Below, one piece after another: positions 16,979 to 25,811 of a stretch of 64,000 bases of DNA. The position numbers and the translations under genes were made by a program. Origin of the DNA: Niabella beijingensis. Lineage in GTDB: Bacteria; Bacteroidota; Bacteroidia; Chitinophagales; Chitinophagaceae. The stretch lies in contig NZ_JAIQDI010000002.1 in NCBI RefSeq assembly GCF_020034665.1, positions 1,612,001-1,676,000 of the forward strand, in the 5' to 3' direction. The notes beneath the pieces are model-generated. The model worked only from the letters and a program-made list of their open reading frames with translations. It was not told the DNA's origin and searched no databases. The first letter of the stretch is position 1. Each line of letters starts with the position of its first letter.

Positions 16979-17899
16979 ATGCAAACAATCCTCGGCGCGG
17001 GTGGTGATATCGGAAAGTTTCTTGCTACTGCATTAAGAACTTATACCAGTGAGATCCGGCTGGTAGGACGTAATCCCGAGAAAGTAAATGACGGGGATGA
17101 ACTACTTTCTGGCGACCTGCTGAACGCCGCGTTTGTACAGGACGCGGTTAAGGGCAGCGAGGTAGCGTATTTGACCGTCGGGCTGGCTTATGATGTAACA
17201 GTCTGGGAAAGACAATGGCCGGTGATCATGAAGAACACCATTGAAGCCTGTGTACAACAGCATTGCAGGCTGGTATTTTTTGACAACGTATACTCTTATT
17301 CAAAAACAGCCATCCCGATGATGACGGAGGAGAGCCCCATAGATCCTCCATCCCGGAAAGGCAGGGTGCGCGCACGGCTCCTCCATATGCTTGAGGCGGC
17401 AGCCGCAGCGGACGGGCTGCAGTATCTTGTGGCGCGCAGCGCCGATTTTTATGGCCCCGGTGCGCGGAACGGGATACTGAACCTGCTGGTGCTCAACAAT
17501 TTTAAAAAAGGCCGCAGGGCCAACTGGCAGACCAATGCATATAAAATCCATTCACTTACTTATACACCCGATGCTGCAAACGCTACGGCCTTGCTGGGCA
17601 ATACAACAGCAGCTTACGGACAGGTGTGGCACCTGCCTACGTCAGAGGAGCGGCTTACGGGCAAACAACTGATCGAACTGGCGGCCGGCCAAATGAAGGT
17701 GAAACCCCAGTATTCTGTTTTATCGCCATTGCTGCTGACGCTGGGCGGATTGTTTTCCCGCACGATAAAAGAACTGCGGGAAATGCAGTACCAGAACAGC
17801 CAGGATTATTATTTCGACAGTTCAAAATTTAAAAAGGCGTTCGGGGTAGAACCAACCGGTTACGCCGAAGGGATCCGCCAGACGATCGCTGCAGGATAA
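16979..17899 (+). CDS. NAD-dependent epimerase/dehydratase-like protein
   Basis: 306-residue extended SDR/NmrA-like protein. It starts MQTILGAGGDIGKFLATAL, a Rossmann GxxGxxG variant (GAGGDIG), followed by RLVGRNPE, the second strand with an arginine that would favour NADP. The central VFFDNVYSYSK takes the place of the YxxxK region, and SADFYGPGARN is the usual SDR substrate-side block. No sugar-specific motif is seen, so the substrate is unknown. The C-terminus (AGQMKVKPQYSVLSPLLL) is typical of NAD-dependent epimerases of this group. It ends ten bases from the convergent response-regulator gene. Confidence 0.85.
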   Translation: MQTILGAGGDIGKFLATALRTYTSEIRLVGRNPEKVNDGDELLSGDLLNAAFVQDAVKGSEVAYLTVGLAYDVTVWERQWPVIMKNTIEACVQQHCRLVFFDNVYSYSKTAIPMMTEESPIDPPSRKGRVRARLLHMLEAAAAADGLQYLVARSADFYGPGARNGILNLLVLNNFKKGRRANWQTNAYKIHSLTYTPDAANATALLGNTTAAYGQVWHLPTSEERLTGKQLIELAAGQMKVKPQYSVLSPLLLTLGGLFSRTIKELREMQYQNSQDYYFDSSKFKKAFGVEPTGYAEGIRQTIAAG

Positions 17900-17909
17900 A
17901 AGACAGCGG

Positions 17910-18548
17910 TCAGATCATCTTATGCTCGATGGCCAGTTTGATCACCGAGAACATATTATTGGTGCGGAACTTTTGAATGATGTTCCTGCGGTGGGTTTCC
18001 ACGGTAAGCTGGCTCAGGTACAGCTTGTCCGCAATATCAGTACTGGAGAATCCTTCTGAGATCAGCCGTAGGATTTCCTTCTCCCTTTTTGTTAATGAGG
18101 GGATGCCGTTCCAGTCGTTGGGAGCGGGGCGCGACATGATCTCCCGGGCTTCTTTGCTGAGCGCGGGTTCCCCCTTCATCCCGTTTTCGATACAGGCCAG
18201 CAGTTCGTCTGCTGCTGCGTTCTTCAGGAGATAACCACTGGCTCCGTTCTGAAGCATCTGCATAATGATACTCCGTTCTGCCTGGTTGCTGATCGCAAGG
18301 ATCGTAATATCCGGGTATTTCTTTTTGATGTCCTTGCACAGTTCCAGGCCATTGGCATCCGGCAGTACAATATCCAGCAGCACCACATGTACCTCCTGTG
18401 TTTTGAGGTAGTTCATAAACTGTCCGCCGGTAGTGAAGCTTACAATATCAAAGCCGGTCTCTGAAGCCAAAAGATTCTTCAGTCCTTCGATAACAATAGG
18501 GTGGTCATCAACGATCGCAATGACCAGCTGTTTACTATGCTGCAACAT
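17910..18548 (-). CDS. NarL/FixJ-type response regulator
   Basis: 212-residue two-domain response regulator. The receiver domain has the acidic pair D14-D15 and the phospho-acceptor D59 in VVLLDIVLPDANG. After a short linker comes a LuxR-type DNA-binding domain (PSLTKREKEILRLISEGFSSTDIADKLYLSQLTVETHRRNIIQKF). It overlaps the end of the upstream histidine kinase gene by 14 bases and is certainly its partner. Phosphorylation would switch on DNA binding; targets cannot be read from the window. Confidence 0.95.
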   Translation of the reverse strand: MLQHSKQLVIAIVDDHPIVIEGLKNLLASETGFDIVSFTTGGQFMNYLKTQEVHVVLLDIVLPDANGLELCKDIKKKYPDITILAISNQAERSIIMQMLQNGASGYLLKNAAADELLACIENGMKGEPALSKEAREIMSRPAPNDWNGIPSLTKREKEILRLISEGFSSTDIADKLYLSQLTVETHRRNIIQKFRTNNMFSVIKLAIEHKMI

Positions 18549-20526
18549 TTAATTCCATGTTTATGGTTGTTCCTTCATTCGTTGCGGATACAACATCTAT
18601 TTTTCCATTCAGGTATTTCACCCGGTTCTCAATATTTATCAGTCCCATGCCTTTTTTAGCGCCCGCTGTACTGTTAAAACCAATGCCGTCATCTTCCACC
18701 GTAATATAAAACCGGTTCTCGTCCTGACTGCATTGCACAATAATATTCCGGGCTTTTGAATGACGGATGGCATTGGCCAGGGCTTCCTGTATGATCCGGT
18801 AGATCACCACCTGTGTTGAAAGCTCCATACGTTCATCCACATCGAGTGCGGTAAAACTGATCTGCGTTTCCCTGGTCATCAGGGATTCGCAAAGATCCTT
18901 TAGTGCCGTCTGTAACCCAAACCGGATCAGGCTTTCCGGCATCATGTTGCGCGCAATGCGTCTCAGCTCGGTCACAGATTTATCCAGCTGATCAATGATG
19001 GTGCCCAATTCCGGCTGGTCGCCGGGATAATGGTGCCGCTGGCTGCTTGCATGACTGGAGAGCTTGAGTTTGATCCCTGCAAGCATGCCCCCCAATCCGT
19101 CGTGAAGATCACGTGCCACACGTCTGCGCTCCCGTTCTTCGCCTTCCAGCATCGCCTCCGTTGTAACAATTTGCCGTTGTTGCTCCATTTCTTTCAATTC
19201 CTGCTGGTAGTTCAGCTCGCGCTGGGCGGCCAGTTTTTTAAAGGTCCTGTAAGTGATCATTACAAAGATCAGCACCACCAAGATCGCCAGACAAACAACG
19301 ATCAGTATCAGGGTGCTCAGCCTGGAGTTCTTTGCTTTTAGCGCGGTTTCCTTGTTTTCCGCCTGAAGAAGGGCGATCTTCTTTTCTTTTTCAGCGGTAT
19401 TGAATTTTGTCTCCATATCAGAGATGCCGGCCTTCAGGTTCCGAAGGTACATCGTATCCCGCAGGATGCTGTATTTTTTTAACCAGCTGTAGGCATTCGG
19501 TATATCATCAAGATGTGCATAGGTCTCCGACATTTCAAACGCATGCATCACCTCGTCCTCCATAAAAGTGTACTGTTTGTTTTTAATAACGGTCTGTAAT
19601 GCGCCGAGGGCGAGCTTGTAGGTTCCCATGGCCGAATAAACTTTATATACCTGAAACTGCAGGCTGTTCTCCAGCCGTGCCTGCTTGAGGCGTTGTGCGA
19701 GCGGGATGCCTGCCTGCAAACTTTTCAACGCTTCAGCAAGCTGTCCCGTTTTTCTGTAATAGATCGCCTTTGTAAGGGCATAGTCAATATTGTATTCTGC
19801 ATCCGGGTAAGGCTTCAGCAGCGCACCGATCTCATCCAGCAGTGGCTGGGCATACTGGGCGCTGTCCATATAGCAAAAATTCTTGGCCCGGTTGTCCAGT
19901 GCCAGGAACAGGTTCTCCAGCTTGGGTGTGGTCTTCTTTAAAGTGGTAATGCCTTTTTCAAAAAAGATCTCGGCCTTGGAGTGCATCAGCTGGTTCATGT
20001 ATACGAGCCCCACATCTATATAGTAAGCGCCTTCCCGTTCCAGGTCACCGGCCTTCCGCACCAGTGGAATGGCATGGTTTAAGAGCACTTCCACCATTTC
20101 CATTTCATTGTCCTTTCGCTGCTGCAATGTGCCATAGTTCCTCCAGGCCCTGGCCCGGTACACCAGGGCTTCTTTGTACGGGAATTTTGCCAGCTGTTTC
20201 TCTGCCTCCATGTATTTTTGAGCGGCTTGCTCCAGCTGGAAATCGTGCAGCAGGAGCGCATCGTAAAATGTATAGAGTGCCTGCAGGTAAGGTTTGTTTT
20301 TGCTGAAACGCTGGCCCAGGTGCAGATAGTAGCCGGCTTTTGCGGTGTCCGTATAACTCCAGTAATCGGAAAGAAAATAGGAGAGACGGGCCCTGGCACT
20401 GTCATCTTGAGCGTGGTTCAGCAAATGCTGCAGACTATCAGGATAATGTGCCGCGCCCAGCATCGGCTGCCCGGAGCCTGCCATCCCTGCAAAGCAGCTT
20501 ATAATTAATAACAACAGGAGTCGCAT
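18535..20526 (-). CDS. Sensor histidine kinase with periplasmic TPR-like region
   Basis: 663-residue kinase of the NarX/LiaS (HisKA_3) class. A signal peptide (MRLLLLLIISCFAGMAG) is followed by about 370 helical residues with TPR-like repeats, likely periplasmic, then a coiled segment and one transmembrane helix (LSTLILIVVCLAILVVLIFVM). The dimerisation domain carries the phospho-accepting His at about residue 475 in RRRVARDLHDGLGGMLAG, and the HATPase_c domain ends the protein (NAIRHSKARNIIVQC, EDDGIGFN, GMGLINIENRV). The signal sensed is unknown. Its stop region overlaps the response regulator start by 14 bases. Confidence 0.94.
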   Translation of the reverse strand: MRLLLLLIISCFAGMAGSGQPMLGAAHYPDSLQHLLNHAQDDSARARLSYFLSDYWSYTDTAKAGYYLHLGQRFSKNKPYLQALYTFYDALLLHDFQLEQAAQKYMEAEKQLAKFPYKEALVYRARAWRNYGTLQQRKDNEMEMVEVLLNHAIPLVRKAGDLEREGAYYIDVGLVYMNQLMHSKAEIFFEKGITTLKKTTPKLENLFLALDNRAKNFCYMDSAQYAQPLLDEIGALLKPYPDAEYNIDYALTKAIYYRKTGQLAEALKSLQAGIPLAQRLKQARLENSLQFQVYKVYSAMGTYKLALGALQTVIKNKQYTFMEDEVMHAFEMSETYAHLDDIPNAYSWLKKYSILRDTMYLRNLKAGISDMETKFNTAEKEKKIALLQAENKETALKAKNSRLSTLILIVVCLAILVVLIFVMITYRTFKKLAAQRELNYQQELKEMEQQRQIVTTEAMLEGEERERRRVARDLHDGLGGMLAGIKLKLSSHASSQRHHYPGDQPELGTIIDQLDKSVTELRRIARNMMPESLIRFGLQTALKDLCESLMTRETQISFTALDVDERMELSTQVVIYRIIQEALANAIRHSKARNIIVQCSQDENRFYITVEDDGIGFNSTAGAKKGMGLINIENRVKYLNGKIDVVSATNEGTTINMELNVAA

Positions 20527-20631
20527 GAGGCAAAATAAAAAATTATTTTATTCGGCCTGAATTCTTCGCAAAATATACCGAAAAACCAGTAGGCAAAAAG
20601 ACAAAAAAACAGCGTTTTTGGAACCGGGAAC

Positions 20632-20662
20632 AAAAAAAGCAGCAGGTACTGCTCCCGCTGCT
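20632..20662 (-). terminator. Terminator of topA
   Basis: On the minus strand AGCAGCGGG and CCTGCTGCT pair (one G-T wobble) around a seven-base loop and lead into seven T. It starts about 25 bases after the topA stop. Confidence 0.88.
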
Positions 20663-20686
20663 CTTTGTTGTCAAATGCTGTGATTT

Positions 20687-23266
20687 TTATTTTTTTGAGG
20701 CCTTCTTGGCGGCGGCTTTCTTTTTTGCCGGAGCTTTTTTTGCAGCTGTTTTCTTCGCGGGCTTACTAAAAGCTCCGGGAAGCTCGGCTTCGATCATTTT
20801 TTTCACGGTGTCAATGTCCAGCTGGGCCACTTCTTCCGGTGTGTATTTGGAGCCGTCTTCCTTTCTGCCAAGCTTTACCATTTTTTTGCCAAAGCGGATA
20901 AATGCACCCCAACGCCCGTTCTCCAATGCGATTTTTTCCTCCGGCCATTGCCGGATATACCGGTTGGATTCCTTTTCGATCTTTGCCTTGATCAGTTCAT
21001 CGATATCCCCCTGGGAGAGGTTGTCAAAATCATACCGGCGGGGTACGTTTATAAAAAGGTCGTTCCATTTAATATAAGGTCCGAAGCGGCCTTTTCCCTT
21101 GGTTACCGGTTTGCTGTCGAACTGCGCGATGGGGGCATCAGCAACCTGTTTTTCACTGATAAGTGCCACGGCACGCTCCAGGTCGACCGATAGCGGATCT
21201 TCTGTTCTCGGGATCGATATGAATTCCTCACCCCATTTCACATAGGGACCAAAACGGCCTATATTCACCGCCACCTCTTTGCCCTCGTATTCGCCCAGGG
21301 TTACCGGCAATTTAAAGAGATCCATTGCCTCATCAAAAGTAATGGTTTCGATGCTCTGGCCTTTCCGCAGCGTAGCAAAACGCGGTTTTTCCTCATCATC
21401 CACATTACCGATCTGTATCATTGGTCCGAAGCGGCCCATACGCGCAAACACCGGCTTTCCGGTTCCGGCTTCGGTGCCCAGTTCCCGTTCGCCTTTGATG
21501 CGTTCGGCTGTTTCAATGGTATTGTCCACATCCTCTTTAAAGGGATGATAGAATTCACCGATCAGTTTATTCCAGGGCAGCTTGCCATTGGCGATCTCAT
21601 CAAATTCCTCCTCGATCCTGGCTGTAAACCCATAATCCATGATGTCTTCAAAATACTGCTTCAGGAAATCCGTAACCACCAGGCCCAGGTCAGTAGGAAA
21701 AAGCTTGGCCTTTTCGGCGCCGGTTATTTCCGTATTTTCTTTTTTGGCCAGCTGGTTGTCTTTCAATGTAATGCTGCGGTATTTCCGTTCCAGTCCTTCT
21801 TTGTCCCGTTTTTCAACGTACTCCCTTTTTAAGATGGTGGAGATGGTGGGCGCATAGGTAGAGGGGCGTCCGATGCCGAGCTCTTCCAGTTTTTTTACAA
21901 GCGAGGCTTCCGTATAGCGGGGTGAGGGGCGGGTAAACCGTTCTGTGGCGGTCATTTCCACCAGCGGCAATCCCTGTCCCACGGTCAGCGGCGGCAGCAT
22001 GCCTTCCTGGATCTCATCGTCCTGGATATCTTCATCATCGCGGTCCTCCCGGTATAATTTCAGAAATCCGTCAAATTTTATTACTTCTCCTGTTGCAGAC
22101 AGTTCTTCTTTATTGGTCGATATCTCTATCCGGGCCGTTGTTTTTTCCAATTGTGCATCCGCCATCTGGGACGCCATGGTCCGTTTCCAGATCAGGTCGT
22201 AAAGCCGCTTCCAGTCTGCATTTTCAACAACTGTGTTGCTCATGTAGGTAGGGCGTATGGCTTCGTGCGCTTCCTGTGCACTCTCATTTTTATTCTTGAA
22301 CCGGCGGAACTGGTGGTACGCTTCACCATACATGCTTTTGATGGTACTGGTGAGATCACCAAGCGCGGTATTGCTCAGGTTCACACTATCGGTACGCATA
22401 TAAGTGATGTGCCCGTTCTCATACAGCTGCTGTGCGATCTGCATGGTGCGGCTCACGCTGTAGCCAAACTTGCGGCTGGCCTCCTGTTGCAGGGTGGAGG
22501 TAGTAAAGGGCGGGGCCGGACTGCGTTTGCCGGGTTTTACCTGAATGTCTTTTACCGTATAATCCGCATTCAGACAGGATTGCAGGAACTGCTCGGCATC
22601 AGCGGCAGTATTGAATTTGGCTCCCTCGGCTTTGAAGGAGATCTTCTTACCGTTGTTGTCTGTTGCCGTAAAAATGGCAACCACTTTAAAACTGCTTTGT
22701 GGTTCAAATGCGTTGATCTCGCGTTCCCTTTCAGCGATCAGCCTTACAGCCACACTCTGTACCCGGCCGGCGCTCAGGTTATTTTTTACACTGATTTTTC
22801 TCCAGAGTACCGGACTTAATTCAAAACCCACGATCCGGTCCAGCACACGGCGGGCCTGCTGGGCATCCACCAGGTTCATATCCACATGACGCGGAGCCGC
22901 TACGGCCTGTTGTATGGCAGGTTTGGTGATTTCGTTGAAAACAATACGTTTGGTGGTCCTGGGGTCCAGTCCCAGCACCTCACATAAATGCCAGCTGATG
23001 GCTTCTCCTTCACGGTCCTCATCCGTTGCCAGCCATACTTCTTCACTTTTAGAGGCCAGGTTTTTCAGGTCCCGGACCACTTTTTCCTTTCCTTCAGAAA
23101 CCACATAGCGGGGATGAAATTGTTTCTCGATGTCAATGCCCATACCCGCTTTCTCAAGGTCACGGATGTGCCCGAAACTGCTTTTTACCTGGAAATCCTT
23201 GCCTAAAAATTTCTCAATGGTCTTTGCCTTTGCCGGGCTCTCAACGATCAATAAGTTCTTCGCCAT
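20687..23266 (-). CDS. topA: DNA topoisomerase I
   Basis: 859-residue type IA topoisomerase that relaxes negative supercoils. The Toprim domain opens the protein (NLLIVESPAKAKTIEKFLG; acidic DEDREGEAISWHL). The catalytic tyrosine is at about residue 290 in GHITYMRTDSVNLS. Instead of the classical zinc fingers, the C-terminal third has repeated Toprim_Crpt-type motifs: GRFGPMIQIG, GRFGPYVKWG, GRFGPYIKWN and GRWGAFIRFG. The last 25 or so residues are a Lys/Ala tail resembling histone H1 (KKTAAKKAPAKKKAAAKKA), which probably adds non-specific DNA binding. Single gene with its own terminator. Confidence 0.97.
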   Translation of the reverse strand: MAKNLLIVESPAKAKTIEKFLGKDFQVKSSFGHIRDLEKAGMGIDIEKQFHPRYVVSEGKEKVVRDLKNLASKSEEVWLATDEDREGEAISWHLCEVLGLDPRTTKRIVFNEITKPAIQQAVAAPRHVDMNLVDAQQARRVLDRIVGFELSPVLWRKISVKNNLSAGRVQSVAVRLIAEREREINAFEPQSSFKVVAIFTATDNNGKKISFKAEGAKFNTAADAEQFLQSCLNADYTVKDIQVKPGKRSPAPPFTTSTLQQEASRKFGYSVSRTMQIAQQLYENGHITYMRTDSVNLSNTALGDLTSTIKSMYGEAYHQFRRFKNKNESAQEAHEAIRPTYMSNTVVENADWKRLYDLIWKRTMASQMADAQLEKTTARIEISTNKEELSATGEVIKFDGFLKLYREDRDDEDIQDDEIQEGMLPPLTVGQGLPLVEMTATERFTRPSPRYTEASLVKKLEELGIGRPSTYAPTISTILKREYVEKRDKEGLERKYRSITLKDNQLAKKENTEITGAEKAKLFPTDLGLVVTDFLKQYFEDIMDYGFTARIEEEFDEIANGKLPWNKLIGEFYHPFKEDVDNTIETAERIKGERELGTEAGTGKPVFARMGRFGPMIQIGNVDDEEKPRFATLRKGQSIETITFDEAMDLFKLPVTLGEYEGKEVAVNIGRFGPYVKWGEEFISIPRTEDPLSVDLERAVALISEKQVADAPIAQFDSKPVTKGKGRFGPYIKWNDLFINVPRRYDFDNLSQGDIDELIKAKIEKESNRYIRQWPEEKIALENGRWGAFIRFGKKMVKLGRKEDGSKYTPEEVAQLDIDTVKKMIEAELPGAFSKPAKKTAAKKAPAKKKAAAKKASKK

Positions 23267-23450
23267 ATTATTTTCTGAACAACGCTGTTAACACCAAATT
23301 TTGGGCAAGATTAGAATTTTTTTTTTAAATGAACCCAATTTTTAGCTTATAACCGGGGTTATTTCCGGTTTTTGGTAACTGTTTTCTACAGAAATACGCC
23401 AAATATTATAATTCTGTTATACTTTGCCGCGGGCGGCCATCAATGACCCG

Positions 23451-24293
23451 TTAAAGGAACTCGGCTACCTGTTGCAGCACCGCTGTATCCCGGTAAATGC
23501 TGCTGTGCCCCAGGCCCTGGGTGAATATAAACCGGATATTGGAGGGGTGGAGATCCCGGATCTCCCGGGCTTCCTTTACCGGGGTGATGCGGTCTTCCTC
23601 ATCATGGATCCAGAGGACAGCGCTTTTCAGGTGGGGTAAACATCTTTTTATACTGAACCAGCTGAGTGTTTTGCCGCTCAGCCGTTCTACATTATTATAG
23701 AAATGTAACCGGACCGCCGGATCGGTGACCTCCATTTGTTTCAGAAAGCCGGCTGCGAGCCCTTCCGTATCCGCTGCAGGAGCGAAGAGAACCATTTTCA
23801 GCGCCGCATTACCGGGCAGTTCGGACACAGCCAGGGCTACTGCCAGTCCGCCGAAAGAATGCCCGATATAGGCATCAAAAGGGCCATACCGGACCGTAAG
23901 ATGTGCAACAAGCGTTGTGTAGTCGATCGCATTGATCTGCTTCCCGCCGCTCAGTCCATGCGCCGGAGCATCAAAGGCGAGGACCTCGTACCCTTTGGCG
24001 GTTAATAAGGGGATCAGGTGTTCGAAACGCTGTGTGTGCGACCGGAAACCGTGTGCGATCAGCACTTTTTTTCCGGCGCCGTTGTTCCAGCGGTATCCTT
24101 TTAACGGAACCTGGTTGAAGGATAGGGAAAGATTTTCTGCAGATCGCAATATTGGTGTTATCGCATAGCGTGCCTTTCCCAAAGGTGTGCAGAATATCCG
24201 GAAAGCGCTGTTGCCCGCCTTTTCTTTGGAAACCAGCGCCAGCAGCCGTATCCGTGTTTTAAGCAGTTCCTTTATAAAATTTTGTAATTTCAT
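23451..24293 (-). CDS. Alpha/beta hydrolase
   Basis: 280-residue soluble alpha/beta hydrolase. The nucleophile elbow is GHSFGG (YIGHSFGGLAVAL, about residue 145). The oxyanion region KKVLIAHGFRSH, the acid WIHDEEDRITPV and the catalytic histidine GLGHSSIYRD complete the triad. The frame is open 111 bases further upstream, but that extension has no signal peptide and would fill the space needed for the divergent promoter, so the ATG giving MKLQNFIKELL at 24293 was chosen. Substrate unknown; esterase or lipase-like. It diverges from the DUF2520 gene. Confidence 0.82.
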   Translation of the reverse strand: MKLQNFIKELLKTRIRLLALVSKEKAGNSAFRIFCTPLGKARYAITPILRSAENLSLSFNQVPLKGYRWNNGAGKKVLIAHGFRSHTQRFEHLIPLLTAKGYEVLAFDAPAHGLSGGKQINAIDYTTLVAHLTVRYGPFDAYIGHSFGGLAVALAVSELPGNAALKMVLFAPAADTEGLAAGFLKQMEVTDPAVRLHFYNNVERLSGKTLSWFSIKRCLPHLKSAVLWIHDEEDRITPVKEAREIRDLHPSNIRFIFTQGLGHSSIYRDTAVLQQVAEFL

Positions 24294-24417
24294 CCGTATT
24301 TTTTTACTTTCCACCTCCGGTGGATGGTTGACCGGCCGGATGGAACACGGCTTGAAATTTGCTTCATCCCGAAGCCACAGCTGCTGTGTTACCGGCAAAC
24401 GCAAAGGTATCTATATT

Positions 24418-25176
24418 ATGAACATTGTTATTATCGGATCAGGAAATGTAGCCGCTGTGCTGGGACGCAAACTGGTGAGGGCCGGGCATCAGATCGTACA
24501 GATCTATGGGCGAAATGCCGCAGCAGCTTCCGAGCTGGCCTACGAATGGAATACAGAGTCTACCAATTATACCAGCCTTATCATTAAAACAGCAGATGTT
24601 TATTTAATTGCTGTCGCAGATGCAGCTATTGCGCCGGTCGCCGCTGATCTTCGGCTGAAAGATAAAGTAGTGGCCCATACGGCTGCAGCTGTGCCGATGG
24701 AAGTATTAAAGAACTGCACGGAAAACTATGGCGTGTTTTATCCCCTGCAAAGTATGCGCAAACAACAGGAAAACATACCGGAGCTGACGATCTATACCGA
24801 AGCCTCAAACGCCGCTGCCAAAAAGATACTCGATCAGCTGGCGGCTTCCATTACCACCGGCCCGGTGCAAACAGCAGATCTGGATAAACGTGCCCGGCTG
24901 CATGTAGCAGCAGTGTTTGCAAACAATTTTACCAACTATTTATTTGATCTTGCCGAGTCTTTCTGCAAAAAAGAAGGTATCGATTTCCATGAACTGCTAC
25001 CGCTGGTACAGAACACCGTAGAGCGTCTTGCCGGTGAATCACCATCTCAAATGCAGACCGGACCCGCTGCCCGGAAGGACGGGGAGACGATTCAGCGGCA
25101 CCGGGAATTATTAAAAGAGTACCCGGAACATCTTTCCGTTTATAATTTTCTTACAGAAGCACTGATGTGTCATTAA
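24418..25176 (+). CDS. Rossmann-like and DUF2520 domain protein
   Basis: 252-residue protein of the family with an N-terminal Rossmann-like domain and C-terminal DUF2520, related to NADP-dependent 6-phosphogluconate or F420 reductases. MNIVIIGSGNVAAVLGRKLVRAG (residues 1-23) is the dinucleotide-binding fold (GSGNVA). The C-terminal helical domain has HVAAVFANNFTNYLFDLAESFC and LVQNTVERLAGESPSQMQTGPAARKD, a conserved DUF2520 block. The reaction is not known. The frame extends upstream, but the family start is MNIVIIG at 24418. First gene of a plus-strand run ending with the DUF2851 gene. Confidence 0.87.
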   Translation: MNIVIIGSGNVAAVLGRKLVRAGHQIVQIYGRNAAAASELAYEWNTESTNYTSLIIKTADVYLIAVADAAIAPVAADLRLKDKVVAHTAAAVPMEVLKNCTENYGVFYPLQSMRKQQENIPELTIYTEASNAAAKKILDQLAASITTGPVQTADLDKRARLHVAAVFANNFTNYLFDLAESFCKKEGIDFHELLPLVQNTVERLAGESPSQMQTGPAARKDGETIQRHRELLKEYPEHLSVYNFLTEALMCH

Positions 25177-25236
25177 ACGATCCGGCTACCCGTGATCCGC
25201 CTTGCTGTGATATTTTAAGGTATCGGCTTAAACCAA

Positions 25237-25244
25237 TACATTTG
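25237..25244 (+). promoter_or_regulatory. -7 promoter element of the KdsC-like gene
   Basis: TACATTTG, a full TAnnTTTG match, 30 bases before the ATG at 25275. A T-rich TTTTAAG stretch lies about 20 bases upstream. It suggests the KdsC-UbiA-Maf genes can be transcribed separately from the DUF2520 gene. Confidence 0.5.
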
Positions 25245-25274
25245 CACAAGCTTTTAATATAAAACAACTACAGC

Positions 25275-25796
25275 ATGAACCTGTTGCAGCGATTCCGGAG
25301 AATACGGGTGTTTATTTTTGATGTGGACGGAGTGCTTACTAACGGAGACCTGCTGGTACTGGACAGTGGTGAATGGGCTCGTGTTATGAACGTGAAGGAC
25401 GGGTATGCATTGCAACTGGCACTAAAGCTTCATTATAAGATATTCATTATTTCGGGCTCGGCGCCCTCGGCTGTAGAACTGCGGTTGAATAAGCTGGGCA
25501 TTCAAACGGCCTATTTCGGTATAAAAGATAAAAAAGCATTCGTGAAAGAGCTGATCGAACAGGAACAATTGCAACCGGAAGAGATCCTGTTCATGGGCGA
25601 TGATATACCCGATCTGCCGGTATTCGATATCGTGGGATTGCCTGCCTGTCCGGCGGATGCTGCTTCCGAACTGCTGCATAAGGCAACGTTTATTTCCGGT
25701 TTTGAAGGAGGGAAGGGCTGTGTGCGCGAAGTAATCGAAAAGGTATTACGCAGCAATGATCAATGGGGAAACGAATCATTGGTTGCATCTACTTAA
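25275..25796 (+). CDS. KdsC-like HAD phosphatase
   Basis: 173-residue HAD-superfamily subclass III phosphatase of the KdsC type (3-deoxy-D-manno-octulosonate 8-phosphate phosphatase, in Kdo and thus lipopolysaccharide synthesis). Motif I is FIFDVDGVLTNGDLLV (nucleophile and acid Asp), motif II is IISGSAP, motif III lies in GIKDKKAF, and motif IV is ILFMGDDIPDLPVF. Length and lack of a cap domain fit KdsC, which works as a tetramer. Without kdsA/kdsB nearby the exact substrate is likely but unproven. The following UbiA gene begins 15 bases later. Confidence 0.88.
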   Translation: MNLLQRFRRIRVFIFDVDGVLTNGDLLVLDSGEWARVMNVKDGYALQLALKLHYKIFIISGSAPSAVELRLNKLGIQTAYFGIKDKKAFVKELIEQEQLQPEEILFMGDDIPDLPVFDIVGLPACPADAASELLHKATFISGFEGGKGCVREVIEKVLRSNDQWGNESLVAST

Positions 25797-25811
25797 TTTA
25801 AAAATGCCCCA

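Noticed and set aside
22151..22819. 222-codon frame antisense to topA
   Set aside because: It is the complement of a well-supported topoisomerase gene and shows no domain or signal.
24294..24404. N-terminal extension of the alpha/beta hydrolase
   Set aside because: The extension has no signal peptide, no family match, and would cover the divergent promoter region.
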